Of a stretch of DNA of 64,000 nucleotides, positions 10,645 to 21,322 are shown in pieces (within the stretch, counting starts at the first letter, position 1; each line of letters opens with the position of its first letter). The notes beneath the pieces are model-generated. The model had not been told where the DNA came from and did not search any database. It worked only from the letters and a program-made list of their open reading frames with translations. A program made the translations under genes and the position numbers. This DNA is from Shinisaurus crocodilurus (lineage: Eukaryota > Chordata > Lepidosauria > Squamata > Shinisauridae). Where the stretch lies: the NCBI GenBank assembly GCA_021292165.1, contig CM037880.1, forward strand, positions 25,632,051-25,696,050, given 5' to 3'.

Positions 10645-11100
10645 TATTTACTTATTTGTTATTATTTATGAAGAATATGTATATACCGCTTAATATAATA
10701 AAGTCTCTATTTTAATTTTTTTTTATTATTACATTACATTTATATTCTGCCTTTTTTCCTCTTGCAAGGAACCCAAGGCAGCGTACATAATCCTCTTTCT
10801 CCTCTCCATTTTATCCTCACAACAACCTTGTGGGGTAGGTTAGGCTGAGAGTCAGTGACTGGCCCTAAGTCACCCAGTGAGCTTCATGGCTGAGCGGGGA
10901 CTAGAACCCAGACCTCCCAAGTCCCAGTCCATCCAACACTCTCTAACCACTACGCCACACTGGCTCTCTAAGCAGTTTATATACAAAAAAATCTAGATCC
11001 TGCTGTTAAAATGCATACATCATATAACATAACAATAAACAGTTACAATGTACAACAAGAAAAAAATAATAATAAAAAGAAAAGACTAGTTGAGCCATCT
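10645..11100 (-). mobile_element. L2-type 3' tail split by a SINE
   Basis: 'TATATACCGCTTAATATAAT' before the SINE and 'TCTCTAAGCAGTTTATATAC' after it are the two parts of one reversed LINE tail, like the plus-strand one at 17.8 kb. The motif TCTCTA is found on both sides of the SINE and is probably its target duplication. Confidence 0.6.
10712..10968 (-). mobile_element. tRNA SINE family A
   Basis: Near-complete reversed copy: T-rich tail, 'CTTGCAAGGAACCCAAGGCA', 'GTGGGGTAGGTTAGGCTGAG', box B complement 'GGACTAGAACC', and head 'TACGCCACACTGGCTCTC'. It is inserted in an L2-type tail. Confidence 0.85.
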
Positions 11101-11337
11101 CATCATTTCAAGCGGCAAGCTGTTGCAAGTTGCAACCATCTCTTGTGACTTCTCTTTGTATATATGTCAGTTAAATCTGGCTTCTCATCTTCCCTGGAGT
11201 GCCAAAATAATTATTTGCATACCATGTGTATGCAATTTCCCCTAATATACACATGTTTTTGCAAGCAATTTCCCTAATATAATGCATTTTTGGACATTAT
11301 TTTTCACTAATCTAAGCATTTTTGTGTGTACTTTCCT

Positions 11338-11483
11338 CTAACTGAGCGTGGAAAGCCAAGCAGGGTCAGGCCTGGTTATTACTTGGATGGGAGACCCCTC
11401 CTCTAGTTTCCTGCATTGAGCAGGGGGTTGGACTCGATGGCCTTGTAGGCCCCTTCCAACTCTATGATCTATGAATCTATAAC
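11338..11483 (+). mobile_element. 5S rRNA-derived SINE with CR1 tail, copy 2
   Basis: Plus orientation. It begins close to the 5S box A ('GCGTGGAAAGCCAAGCAGG'), continues through TTACTTGGATGGGAGACC and switches to the CR1 3' segment 'GGGGGTTGGACTCGATGGCC'. It ends at 'CTATGATCTATGAATCTAT'. It is shorter at the 5' end than copies 1, 3 and 4. One change in box A (GCCAAG for GCTAAG) is visible. Confidence 0.88.
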
Positions 11484-11859
11484 CTAGACATTTTTTGCAC
11501 ACATTTTTTGATAGAACTGCACTGCAAAATTTGGAAAAGTGTGAATATCAAAGTACTGTATATCTGCATTTCAGTTTGTGTATTGGTTCGGGAAATGAAA
11601 ATTAGGTAAGTGCACATTACAATGCAAACCGAACAATTTTCTCACCCATCCCTAGATGGATATATGCACTTCTATGCACACAAAAGTGGCATCTCAAGGT
11701 TTGGACAACTTGCAGTGGCACACTTGCCAAACAGGCTTCTCTGTTAAAAGACAAGCTTACATCCATCACTGCATGCCATTTCTTTTTCTTTTCACACAGC
11801 TACTAAAGAAAACATTGTTTGGATTAAACTAAATATGATTTTAAGCCTGCACAAGCTTT

Positions 11860-12036
11860 AAGATCTGCAAGCCCTGCGCTCTGTCCCCCGAGTAGGAGCT
11901 GTTAGATTGACAGACAGGTACCAGGAACAGGCCCTTGCCAGTGGTGGCTCTACACTTTTGGAACTCCCTTCTTAGGAAAATACATATGGCCTCATCATTG
12001 CTGGTCTTTAAGGGCCAGGTCACCATAGCTCTGAAT
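11860..12036 (+). mobile_element. L2 ORF2 C-terminal remnant
   Basis: Translation of the segment gives an L2-like end (a 'VVALHFWNSL...ASSLLVFKGQ' pattern), with the LINE typical F/A-x-W-N-S-L followed by a hydrophobic-Phe-Lys-Gln stretch. No upstream or downstream LINE sequence continues it, so it is a short relic. Confidence 0.55.
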
Positions 12037-12230
12037 ACCTGCTGTGTATTCAGAAGGTCCCAGGTTCAATTCCTGGCATTTCCACTTGTAAAAAAAGAAT
12101 CTTGGATAGCAGGGCTGGGAAAGACGATTCTCCGCTTGAGTCCTTGGACAGATGTTGCCATGTCTGAGTAGAATACTGGATGGGCAGTGTTGTGACTCAG
12201 TATCAGCTAGCCTCCTACGTTCATATGAAG
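12037..12230 (+). mobile_element. tRNA SINE family B, degenerate head
   Basis: Box B 'CCCAGGTTCAATTCCTGGC' is clear at 12058-12076. Box A is decayed. The body ('GCAGGGCTGGGAAAGACGAT', 'GGACAGATGTTGCC', 'CAGTATCAGCTAGCCTCCTA') is characteristic of the family and ends at 'TACGTTCATA'. Confidence 0.7.
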
Positions 12231-12254
12231 GGCCTACAGTTCCCTTCCCTCATC

Positions 12255-12365
12255 AGTAAAGCAGTCTTCCTCAACTTGGTGTCCTCCAGGTGTTTTGGAC
12301 TTCAACTCCCATCAGCCCCAGCTAGCATGACCGGTGCTCAGGAAGGCTGGGAGTTGTAGTCTTAC
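12255..12365. repeat. Foldback repeat, CTCCAGATGT family
   Basis: Arms TGGTGTCCTCCAGGTGTTTT / CAACTCCCATCAGCCCCAGC, and the mirrored GGGAGTTGTAGTC, are present. The right outer arm is lost. Confidence 0.6.
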
Positions 12366-13052
12366 AGAAGTATCAGGATTGACTCCTGGAATGTGCCCAG
12401 GGAATGTGCCTGAAGATCGTGACTTCTAACCTGTGCCCAGAGATTCTACCTCTGGCACGCCGCTGCAAATGCTTGAAAAGCTAAAAGCCAGATCCTGCCC
12501 ATGGCACACCCTGTTTTTCTAGTCCGGTATAAAGCCTGGGCTGGATTAGCCTGCAGCTCTTCAGCAGGATCGTCTGGCACATTGGCGAGGCAGATGGAAT
12601 GAATCAGTTCATAAACATGGCAGCCATCAGACTTCCCGCCTGGCATCGATGCAGGTCAAACACAATGGCACTCTGCTAACCAGCTAATTGCTTTGGGTGT
12701 GCCCAGCCACAAGATGCTAAACACAACATTTTATGTAAGCGGTTCATTGCACAAGCAGTATTATGTTTTCAGTCAAGTATGTTGGTTTTCCCTTCCTTTG
12801 CTTTTCATTACCGGCCCACCACTGAAATCTCTTACAACATTCTGAATGGAATCCAAAAGGCCCTCTGAACAGAATCTCTGTTGCATAGGCAAACACACCT
12901 GGCAAGCTGGCTTCTCCCTAGCAATCCCACATTGTTGAATCCAAGCCATACAGAAAACCTCTCAAGCTGGAAAGCTTCTTTCCGAACCAGCATCCAAAGA
13001 CCTGCAGGGCACCATCCAGCCAAAGGGAAGCATTTTTAAGTTCCATTCCCAT
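12366..13052. other. No gene or clear repeat recognised
   Basis: No protein family, RNA or repeat signature is recognised on either strand. Confidence 0.4.
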
Positions 13053-13240
13053 CCTGATTGTAGTACAACATCTCCAAACAGCATGCATTATCTAGTTGCA
13101 ACTTTTACAGCCTTGTAAGGCAGCCTTCCCCATCCTGGTGCGCGTCAGATGCTTTGGACTACAATTCCCAGCATTCCTGGCAACTGGCCGTGCTGACTGG
13201 GGCTGATGGGAGTTGGAGTCAAAAGCATCTGGAGGGCACC
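13053..13240 (+). repeat. 188-bp direct duplication, copy 1
   Basis: This is colinear with 13961-14148 at a constant offset of 908 bp, with only two differences visible (GTAGTA/ATAGTA and CAGCATG/CAGTATG). The right two thirds is a foldback repeat of the CTCCAGATGT family with ACTACAATTCCCAGCATT. The left third is single-copy-looking sequence that was duplicated with it. Confidence 0.9.
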
Positions 13241-13960
13241 CATATCCGTGGGAGATATGGAGTTGCACTCTCTGGTTGCAACTGCGAGCACTTAGATGTG
13301 CTTCATGTTGGCCAGATGGTGGCCACAATATTGATTGGCTAGGGCAGTTTCCTGCTATGGCTTCATCAAGCTCAGTCCTGGAGCAAATCCATTCAGCAAC
13401 ATCAGAGGGCAGGCAAAGGTCAGAGGCACAATATTACCAGTCAAGAAGAAGGACAGTCCAAAAGCACACACCTACTCACTCGCAGCTTTAACCTTTCCCT
13501 TCCCTCAGCCGCTGAAAAAAGAATACCCTGCCCCGGTCATTTATGGTTCCTGCCAAAGAGGCCCCGTTCCTAGAGCATCCCAAAATCATCCTAGGAAGCT
13601 GGAAGAAACCTTGAGCACTGCTTCCTAGGATGCTCTACAAATAAGGCTTCTATGTCAGCAACCACAGAGCTCATTCCTAGAGTATTTTCCGCCTCTCCTT
13701 TTCCCTGGCAGCAGTGGCAGGAGATGTTGGAAGTCTCAGGGGCCACCAGACAGGGCTTGTGGGCTGCCCGCAGCCCATATGTTTTGCACCCCTGGTTAAG
13801 ACAGTGGTGGGGAACATTTTTTGGCCAGATGGCCAAATTGGCTCTGGGCAAGCATGTTGGGGCTGCGTGCCTGCCGTGGACAGCATGATTGCCTAGACCT
13901 TATTCACACACACATAAACACACACACATTCATTTTCACACCAACAGAGACTTTTCAAAG
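13241..13960. other. Spacer between duplicated units; hAT-like remnants
   Basis: There is no gene. Near 13785-13845, 'TTTTGCACCCCTGGTTAAGA' and 'AGTGGTGGGGAACATTTTTT' resemble ends of hAT-type elements (CAGGGGTGCA and CAGTGGTGGGGAAC forms), but no paired terminus or TSD could be set. A CA-rich stretch lies at 13905-13930. Confidence 0.4.
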
Positions 13961-14148
13961 CCTGATTATAGTACAACATCTCCAAACAGTATGCATTATC
14001 TAGTTGCAACTTTTACAGCCTTGTAAGGCAGCCTTCCCCATCCTGGTGCGCGTCAGATGCTTTGGACTACAATTCCCAGCATTCCTGGCAACTGGCCGTG
14101 CTGACTGGGGCTGATGGGAGTTGGAGTCAAAAGCATCTGGAGGGCACC
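13961..14148 (+). repeat. 188-bp direct duplication, copy 2
   Basis: Second copy of the 13053-13240 unit. Downstream, the foldback right arm continues with AGGTTTGGG, which copy 1 lacks, so copy 2 may be closer to the source arrangement. Confidence 0.9.
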
Positions 14149-14358
14149 AGGTTTGGGACAACTGAAGTAAGGTAAGTCAGTATTCTCATTCCCCATATTG
14201 CAGATTGGGGTCGAGGGAACTGAGGATGAGAGAAAGTTGCTTGCCAAAAACCACCCAGCAAGTTCATGGCAGAGTTCAAATTTGAACTTGGGACCTCATG
14301 GTTTCCTAGACACTTCTTGTTATATATATGATTTATGTGGATTAAGTAAGTGATGCCT

Positions 14359-15257
14359 TCATAGAATCATAGAAAAGTAGAGTTGGAAGGGGCCATCGAG
14401 TCCAACCCCCTGCTCAATGCAGGAATCCAGGTCAAAGCATCCCTGACAGATGGCTGTCCAGCCACACTTTGAATGCCTCCAGAGTGGGAGAGCTCACCAC
14501 CTCCCTAGGTAGTTGGTTCCATTGTCTTATTGCTCTGACAGTCAGGAAATTTTTCCTGATGTTTAGGTGGAATCTGGGTTCCTGTAACTTGAGCCCATTA
14601 TTCCGTGTCCTGCAAACTGGGATGATCGAGAAGAGATCCTGGCCCTCCTCTGTGTGACAACCCTTTAAGTACTGGAAGAGTGCGATCATATCTCCCCTCA
14701 GTCTCCTCTTCTGAAGGCTAAACATGTCCAGTTCTTTCAGTCTCTCCTCATAGGGCTTTGTTTCTAGTCCCTTTATCATCCTTGTTGCCCTCCTCTGAAC
14801 CCTCTCCAGTTTGTCTACGTCCTTCTGAAAGTGTGGTGCCCAGAACTGGACGCAATACTCAAGATGAGGCCTAACCAGTGCCGAGTAAAGGGGAATTATC
14901 ACTTCCCGCGATTTGGAAGCTATACTTCTATTAATGCAGCCCAAAATAGCATTTGCCTTCTTTGCAGCCACATCGCATTGCTGGCTCATATTCAGTTTGT
15001 GATCTACCACAATTCCAAGATCCTTCTCACTTGTGGTATTGTTGAGCCAAGTGTCCCCCATTCTGTAACTCTGCATTTGGTTTCCTTTCCCTAGGTGCAG
15101 CACTTGGCATTTATCCCTATTAAATTTCATTCTGTTGTTTTCGGCCCAGCGCTCCAGCCTATCGACGAGATCTCTTTGAATTTTGTTTCTGTCTTCCAGA
15201 GTATTAGCTGTTCCACCCAACTTTGTGTCCTCTGCAAATTTGATAAGCATTCCCTAC
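14359..15257 (-). mobile_element. CR1 LINE 3' fragment
   Basis: Starts with the CR1 terminal repeat ('ATAGAATCATAGAAAAGTAG') and closely matches 5619-6510 throughout. It is truncated at about 15257 within the polymerase domain. A short deletion removes part of the tail region ('GGAAGGGGCCATCGAG'). Confidence 0.9.
14432..15250 (-). pseudogene. CR1 reverse transcriptase, C-terminal part
   Basis: This open frame of 272 codons begins inside the polymerase domain ('MLIKFAEDTKLGG', with the usual first Asp of the catalytic pair replaced by Glu) and runs to the CR1 stop. It contains 'GIVVDHKLNMSQQCDVAAKK', 'RPHLEYCVQFW' and 'RRLRGDMIALFQYL'. The frame is better preserved than at 5.7 kb but is 5'-truncated and non-functional. 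Confidence 0.85.
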
Positions 15258-15640
15258 ACCTTGATAAGAAGCAAAGTGGCCCAGAGCTACCAATTCCAGG
15301 TCTCCTGTTCAGCTGGCAGGATTATTTTCTCATTCATGTTAGCACATTTATCCTTCTGGCATTTTCATATTCTGATTCATATGATTGCCTTACTCTGCGG
15401 CAGCTGCAGTTTTTATACAGCCCATATCAATTAATCAATTAATTAACGTCAAGCATTTATGAATCACTTTTCTACAAAAGTATCCAAAGACATGTATGAC
15501 CACAAAAACAAACTACAAATGAATAACACTTAAAGAATTATATTGCTTCCAGAAACAAATGGCAAATTCAGTCAATAAAATAGCAGATTGAAAACCAAGG
15601 AACACTAGAACAGTAAAAACAACAGAAGAATAGTTTAGGC
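15258..15640. other. AT-rich stretch without recognised features
   Basis: Contains a short AATTAATTAA-type run at 15427-15448 and nothing else recognisable. Confidence 0.4.
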
Positions 15641-15747
15641 CGTAATCCGATGCAAGTTTAGACAGAGAAAAGGCCTATGCTGGCTGGGGCATGCTGGGAG
15701 TTGTATGCCTTTTTTCTGTCCAAACTTGCATAGGATTGCACCCTTAA
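15641..15747. repeat. Foldback MITE, AATCCTATGCATG family
   Basis: Ends 'TAATCCGATGCAAGTTTAGA' and 'ACTTGCATAGGATTGCACCC', bracketed by TTTAGG and CCTTAAAG. The inner part keeps only one arm of the GGGAGTTGTA core. Confidence 0.65.
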
Positions 15748-15760
15748 AGGCCTTGTTAGA

Positions 15761-16045
15761 TTAGAAAATGTTAACCTGGCACTTAAATATCGTTAACGAA
15801 GGTGCCTCCTGAATCTGGCTGGAAAGGGCATTCCAAAAAGGAGGTGCCGCTTCTGAAAAAGTCCTGTCCGCAGTAGACACCTGCTGCACCTCATAAAACG
15901 GGAGCCTCCAGAGGCAGGCCTCAGAAGAAGAAGCCATCTCATACATCCGATCCCATTGGCAATGATAAAGCCTGCCTGTTTGTTTCCGAGTAGAATTTGT
16001 AGTGCTTCCATTGCCCCAGAAAGCTCTATGACGCAGCCTGGGCAA
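15761..16045 (-). mobile_element. L2 ORF2 C-terminal remnant
   Basis: Minus-strand translation shows 'SEAAPPFWNALSSQIQEAP' followed by 'SLTIFKCQVNIF', the L2 C-terminal pattern. Neighbouring sequence to 16045 is open in the same frame but not distinctive. Confidence 0.6.
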
Positions 16046-16628
16046 CAGCCTATTCTTGGGGTGGGGCTTTTGATGTTCAAAGTCCTCTTTCAGTGGGAGC
16101 CCCCCCCCGGGGCCTGCAGCAGTCTAGCTGGATGGTAGGATCGCTAAGGGGGCTGGAAACACAGCGCAGCCCTCCTGTTGTTGCGCCCCCCGCCCCCCCA
16201 GCTGAATATAGCTGCCAGTGTTGACGGCTGTAACCAATAACAAATATCCCTTGTTGTTTTCCAGGCACAGGATTTTTTTTTAAAGACAGGCATTCCAGCA
16301 GGGCTAGCGAAGCAGCCAGCAACAGCAAGCACATTGGCCAGTTTGCCGTCCGCCGTCCCACCACCCACGTGGTCCCCGCACACGTCCCAAGGGAGATGTG
16401 TCACTCAGTCCAGGGCAGGTGTTTCCAGGCCCCAGGATCTAGGCCAAGGCTGGCCAAAGAACAAAGTAAACCTGTCAGGAGCCATGATATAAATGACCAC
16501 CACCACCACCCGCCCCCCGGGAAGGGAAATGCTGCATTCTAGCGTAGATGGTGCACGGATGGCGCTAATCGCAGAGGAAAATATTTTGATATCAACGAAT
16601 GGTGTTGACAGCTAGAGAGCCCCTTGTC
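16046..16628. other. No gene recognised
   Basis: Moderately GC-rich with runs of C (16101-16109, 16188-16199) and a short CAC repeat near 16498. No conserved protein features were found. Confidence 0.4.
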
Positions 16629-16970
16629 TAGGGTGGCCACTTGTGAATCTCCCTAAAAAGAGGACACGACGCTTCATCACCAAAAAAGAGGACACCGGTT
16701 TGCATAAAATTTGCATATGCTAATTTATATATGTAGATGCCAATTTAGACATTCTTATAATGTAAATAGAAATACAGTACATCTTACCATAGTGCAGAAG
16801 ACTGTGAGAGAGTGGCTCCGCGTCTTGCACAGCCTGCTGTCGATGGGCAATTTCAAGGCCCAGCTCTTCCTTCTGACAGTTTTTGTAAAAAATCTTCATA
16901 CTGGCAATGGACCAGACAGCCCTTCAAATAGAGGACTGACCCCTGTAAAAGAGGACGCTTGGCCACCCCA
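16629..16970. mobile_element. Non-autonomous DNA transposon, TAGGGTGGCCA ends
   Basis: Left end TAGGGTGGCCACTTG and right end TTGGCCACCCCA are inverted repeats. Internal sequence ('TTTGCATATGCTAATTTATA', 'AATACAGTACATCTTACCAT', 'CCCTTCAAATAGAGGACTGA') matches the larger copy at 61492-62181. No transposase frame is present. The superfamily is not certain and the TSD is not clear. Confidence 0.7.
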
Positions 16971-17519
16971 CCCCCCCGATATCACTTCAGCTGAAGGAGA
17001 CTAACTTGAGCAGCCCTGCCCACAGTCCCTCGGGGGGGCGGGATGCACGGTTGCACAGAGAAAGCGCAAGGTCCACGCGGGCCTCGTGAGCAGAGAGGCG
17101 GCCAGCGCCCAACGGCTGCGTGCACTGAAGGCCAGTGCCCGGGAGCCGTGCATCTGGACTTCTGTACCTCATAACAAATATCCTTTCTTTGCCATTTGTC
17201 AGGCACCGGTTTGGGTGGGCTAAGAAAAGGAGCGCAGTCCATGAATATGAAAATATTTACTGTAAAAAATAAATAAATCACCGTATATATGTTTCTGGCA
17301 CCTGCCTACAGGCATTTTTGTTACACTACAAAGGAGCTAGAATAGCTAAGAGCATGTGCGGTGGGTGGAGAAGTCTGTCGTTCAAATCCCACACAGCAAT
17401 GACCTCTCTAGGTGACCTTACAGAAGCCATTATTCTCTTAGCCTCAGCTCCCAATGACCGGGAGGGTGCTATTGCCCTCGTCTCCTGCTTGTGGGTCTCC
17501 CGCAGGCACCTGGTCGGCC
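16971..17519. other. No gene recognised
   Basis: Nothing in either strand supports a gene or a known repeat. A short (AAATAAAT) run lies near 17266. Confidence 0.4.
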
Positions 17520-17600
17520 ACGGTATGAACAGAATGCCGGGCTAGATGGACCTTGGTCTGATCCAACATGGCTCTTGTTATGTTCTTATTGTACAGGGAT
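17520..17600 (+). mobile_element. L3/CR1-like LINE tail
   Basis: 'GGGCTAGATGGACCTTGGTC' and 'GATCCAACATGGCTC' followed by TTATGTTCTTATTG form the same tail as on the minus strand at 0.7 kb and the plus strand at 57.7 kb. Confidence 0.6.
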
Positions 17601-17704
17601 GATAACACTGAGCTTACCTTGCAGGGTTGTTGTAAGGATTATTGGCACAATATTTGCGAAGACCTTGGCGGCATTATCTAAATGCCAGGCATTGTTATAA
17701 CTCT

Positions 17705-17915
17705 GGTGTTGTGAGTATGGCTTTTAATGTTTTTATCAATGTTTTATATCAATGTTTTAGCAATTATTATGTATTTCAATTGGATTTTAATGTATATCAT
17801 GATGGATTTTAATGTACGTATTTAATATATTTGACGGCTTAGAGATTTTTTTTAAAAAAATACGGTAAGTGGTATATAAATGTATTAAATTCATTAATAA
17901 ATAAAATAAATATGG
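17705..17915 (+). mobile_element. L2-like LINE 3' tail
   Basis: AT-rich repeats of 'TTTTAATGTATATCATGATG' type, then GGCTTAGAGATTTTTTTT, 'AAGTGGTATATAAATGTATT' and an AATAAATAA end. It matches the reversed tail split by a SINE at 10.6-11.1 kb. Confidence 0.6.
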
Positions 17916-18254
17916 CTCTCTGAAGCAGTCCTTTGTCGCGAATGGCACGCCCAGGCGCAGGCATGAAGCAAATTGCTTAGAGTAGCATGAGAACAGCTCC
18001 CCCTGCTGGTGGTGTTAAGTAGGCTGCAGCACAGTTTTTGATCCAAGTTAAAGAGGGTAGTAGACATTCAGACATACTCTGGGAGACATTTACTAAGGAA
18101 AAAGACCTCTGCCTTCCAATGCAGATTGGTCCCAATCAGGTCTAAAGTGGGGCGGGGCAGAGGGGGAACATAGGAAGCTGCCTTATGCCATGTCTGCCTC
18201 TTTGTGCACCTAGAGCAGTTGCGTCCATTGTGACAGAGAGTGAACCTCAAGGGC

Positions 18255-18385
18255 AGCCTTCCCCAACCTGCTGCGCTCCAGATGTGTTGGACAACAACAC
18301 CCATCATACCCAGCCATGCTGCCTGGGGAAGATGGGAGCTGTAGTCCAACACATCTGGAGGAGACAGGTTGGGGGAGGCTTCTGT
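18255..18385. repeat. Foldback repeat, CTCCAGATGT family
   Basis: Complete two-armed copy: CTTCCCCAACCTGC, CTCCAGATGTGTTGGAC, a central CATGCTGCCTGG loop, and the mirrored GTCCAACACATCTGGAG and GGTTGGGGGAGGC. A family B SINE tail fragment ('ACATAGGAAGCTGCCTTATG') precedes it at 18167-18187. Confidence 0.75.
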
Positions 18386-18430
18386 AGGATCTCAGGCAGA
18401 GATCTTTTATTCATTTATCTATTTCCAGTA

Positions 18431-18677
18431 CAGTCATGCCTTGGACTGAGAGCATAATTAGTTCCGGAAACGTGCTTGCAATCCAAAACACTCATATCAA
18501 AACGAAATCCCCCCAAAAAAATTTGTACAGAGATATTTAATTTAAGCCATACTACAGTACTTGTATTGCAAGACGTTGCTTGTATATCAAGTAAAAAAAA
18601 TTAAATAAATATTTAAAAATTTGCTTCTCTTGCAAAACGCTCTCAGACCAAGTTACTTGCAATCCAAGGTATTACTG
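18431..18677. mobile_element. Tc1/mariner-type MITE, copy 1
   Basis: Termini CAGTCATGCCTTGGA and CCAAGGTATTACTG are inverted repeats, flanked by TA on both sides (18429-18430 and 18678-18679), the TSD of the Tc1/mariner superfamily. The copy at 27499-27752 is the same element in opposite orientation. No transposase is present. Confidence 0.85.
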
Positions 18678-18679
18678 TA

Positions 18680-19075
18680 TTTGTATACCACTCCATATCT
18701 AAGTAGATTCCGGAGTGGTGAACAATAAAAAGATAAAAAGCAGATAAAAGAAACAAAAGCAATACATTGAAAAGACTTTACAATTGTAACTTTACAACTG
18801 GTGTCTGGCCAGCAGAGAAGACTTCCCGGAACAAGGACGTCTTCAGCAGGCGCCGAAAGCAGCACAATGTCGGAGCCTGCCTGACCTCCAGAGGCAGGGA
18901 GTTCCACAGAAATGGAGCCGGCACACTGAAGGCCCTTCTCCCGGTGGACTCCCACCGGGCCAAAGGTCCATGAGGAACCACCAGGAGCATGCCATCCGAT
19001 GACCTCAGCGACCGGGCAGGTTGGTATGGGAGGAGGTGCTCCCTCAGGTAACCTGTTCCCAAGTTGTTTACCAAT
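18680..19075 (-). mobile_element. L2-type LINE, ORF2 end and 3' UTR
   Basis: The minus strand gives 'GTGYLREHLLPYQPARSLRS', then 'RRAFSVPAPFLWNSLPLEVR' and 'CFRRLLKTSLFREVF', a clear L2 C terminus. A reversed UTR follows. The 5' part is missing. Confidence 0.8.
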
Positions 19076-19121
19076 GCAATCCTTTCCCCCCTTCCTCCTT
19101 TCTCAATACTGTTTTTTCAAC

Positions 19122-19184
19122 TAGAGGTGCCAGGGATTGAACCAGGGACCTTCTGCATGCACAGCATGTGCTCTACCACTAAGC
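19122..19184 (-). mobile_element. tRNA SINE family B head
   Basis: Reading the minus strand: TAGTGGTAGAGCACATGCTG (box A), then box B GGTTCAATCCC. Its end near 19184 was the target of a hAT foldback element whose TSD, CACTAAGC, lies in the SINE. Confidence 0.75.
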
Positions 19185-19271
19185 CAGTGTTCTCCAACCT
19201 TGGGCGCTGGCTGGGGCATGCTGGGAGTTGTAGGCCAAAAACATCTGGGGACCCAAAGTTGGAGAACACTG
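19185..19271. mobile_element. hAT foldback element, internally deleted copy
   Basis: Starts CAGTGTTCTCC and ends GGAGAACACTG. The 8-bp TSD CACTAAGC is perfect at 19177-19184 and 19272-19279. Most of the left arm is missing (87 bp in place of 135). CAGTG termini with 8-bp TSDs are the hAT hallmark. Confidence 0.92.
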
Positions 19272-19279
19272 CACTAAGC

Positions 19280-20415
19280 TAATGGTTTAAAAGGACAAAG
19301 GGGCAGGTGGGCGTTGTTGGGGTTGACTGCTTAACCCTTCCCTTTGCCTGCCACTTCCCCCTCCACAGCCCCTCCCCTCAACATTTCTCTCTTCACTGGT
19401 CTCGCTTCTGGGCTGGGATTTTAGCTGGAGGGGGGGATTCAGGGGACAGTTTGCAAGGATAAGAGAGGAAGGTTCAGCACCACCCTTTGGTTCCTCAAAC
19501 TGCATTCTCCCCGCCCATGCTTTAGCTGTGAGTAGGATGAGATGGGCCTGTCATTGGATGAGATGGGCCTGTTACTGACATGGGCAGGTTGGGAGACAGC
19601 AGAACCAAATCACCAGCATCCAGCTCAGACGAAACAGAAAATGGAGTCACCCTTGCTTTGACTTCAAAAGGAAAGAAAGCTCCTTTTGACTGTCCTTGGG
19701 CAAAGCCATCTCTTTAAAAAGCTGTATGAGCAGAGAGGAAACAGGCGGCTGGGAGAGGAGGCTGGAAACTTTGCAGGAGAGAGAGTTGCCACAGAGAAAT
19801 ATAACAGATTCCAGAATGTCTGAATAGAGGCAAATGGATTTGCCTCAGAGCCAGAGCGTGGCTCATGACAACACCTTCACAAACATCTCAAACATTTGTT
19901 TCCCTTTTTTGCAGCCTCACATGGCTCAAACGAAGCAGCAACAGACACACACGCTCTTTATTTTTTAAGCAGAGCCATATGAGGGAATATCAGAACAACT
20001 GTGGGTGAGAGCTCAGCCCAGGAACGGAAATGAACCATTGCTCCGGAGCAAACTGGACAATGGTGAGGAATGCAGGACAGATCAGGCATGACTGGTTTGC
20101 ATGACCATTTTTTAAAGATGGTGTGGTCTCGTTCAGGGAGCTAGTGGGGAAACTGGTCTTGTGAATGCACCGATGGCGGATGAGAGCATCACTACCCATA
20201 GTTTGAAGTGTCTTTGAAAAGAGGATCGGATACCCCACTTGGTATTTCACAGATACTTCTTAATACACCCCAATCCTTGTAGGGTCAGTGCTTGAGCAGT
20301 GCCCCCCAACCCTACGGTTACACATCGTTAAAGGTCGTTCTCCATTGGTGGAGTGCAGTGTTTATGCGCTTTGCAATGTGTGACCAAGGTGTTTGCAAGC
20401 ACCTGTTATCATAGT
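19280..20415. other. No gene recognised
   Basis: GC-rich 19300-19520 followed by ordinary sequence. A short duplication of GGATGAGATGGGCCTGT occurs at about 19536 and 19555. No exon-like features are visible. Confidence 0.4.
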
Positions 20416-20417
20416 GT

Positions 20418-20510
20418 AGCCTTCCCTCACCTGGTGCCCTCCAGATGTGTTGCACTACAACTCCCATCTTTCCCAGCTGGCAAGGACGCCAGGTTGGGGA
20501 AGGGCGTCAT
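20418..20510. repeat. Foldback repeat, CTCCAGATGT family (shortened)
   Basis: Left arm CACCTGGTGCCCTCCAGATG with CACTACAACTCCCAT, then directly CCAGGTTGGGGAAGG. The loop and part of the right arm are lost. Confidence 0.65.
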
Positions 20511-20810
20511 ACAGGTTCGTTAGTCAAGGAACAGAATTCCCCATGCTCCCTGTCCAGTGTATACCAGGTTTGTGCTGTGAAGTGTGTGAAGGAGTTGCCA
20601 TCAGAAGCAGAGTGGGTTGGGTCCAGATTCTGGGGCATGCAAAAGGACTGGTGGAAGTGTTCTTTCCCACCCCTCCTCCCCACGGCAGCCCCTCCAGCTC
20701 TGTGAAAACGCCAAACATTGGGTGGAGGCACCCTTCCATCCATGAGAGGCAGATTCAACCCACTGAGACAAACACTTTGACAATAGGGAAATGAGTCCTT
20801 TTGAGATCCT

Positions 20811-20984
20811 GATTTCATAGATTTCATAGATCATAGAGTTGGAAGGAGCCTACAAGGCTATCGAGTCCAACCCCTGCTCAGTGCAGGAAACTAGAGGAGG
20901 GGTCTCCCATCCAAGTAATCACCAGGCCTGACCCTGCTTAGCTTTCCACGCTCAGACAAGCTGAGCCAGCGTGAGCCACAGGCC
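20811..20984 (-). mobile_element. 5S rRNA-derived SINE with CR1 tail, copy 3
   Basis: Same structure as copy 1. A 5' extension (GGCTCACGCTGGCTCAGC) precedes the 5S-like CTTGTCTGAG, AAGCTAAGCAGGGTC and ATTACTTGGATGGGAGACC. Then comes the CR1 3' segment and ATCTATGAAATCTATG end repeats. The four copies agree upstream of the 5S part, so that extension belongs to the element. Confidence 0.88.
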
Positions 20985-21090
20985 TGATCCAGTTACGGGT
21001 TCCAAGAAGACTGAGTGCCATTAGGCAGAGTGAGGCATCCACCTCAGGCAGCAGATGCCTGTGGGCCAGGGAGCAACAGTGAAGTGCCGG

Positions 21091-21322
21091 AGGACGCAAG
21101 GCAGGGAGGATGGTGATGCCCATTTCGGTGAGGCTCCTTATCCATTGCAGGTTTTGTATTTTTATTTGGAGCTTCATAGGAGCTATCCATGGTGCTGAAC
21201 TCCATCCCCGAAATAGGTTCACCACCATAGAGCACGCACCATGGATAGCTCATAAAGCTGCAAATAAAAGCTGCAATGGGTAAGGAGCCCCACTGAAACA
21301 GGAGTCACCAGCCTCCCCTGCA
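21091..21322. repeat. Long inverted repeat, AGGCTCCTTA family
   Basis: Left arm (GAGGCTCCTTATCCATTGCA ... TAGGAGCTATCCATGGTG) and right arm (CACCATGGATAGCTC ... TGCAATGGGTAAGGAGCC) are mirrored over about 90 bp with a loop of about 45 bp. No second copy was found in the window. It is MITE-like but unclassified. Confidence 0.65.
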
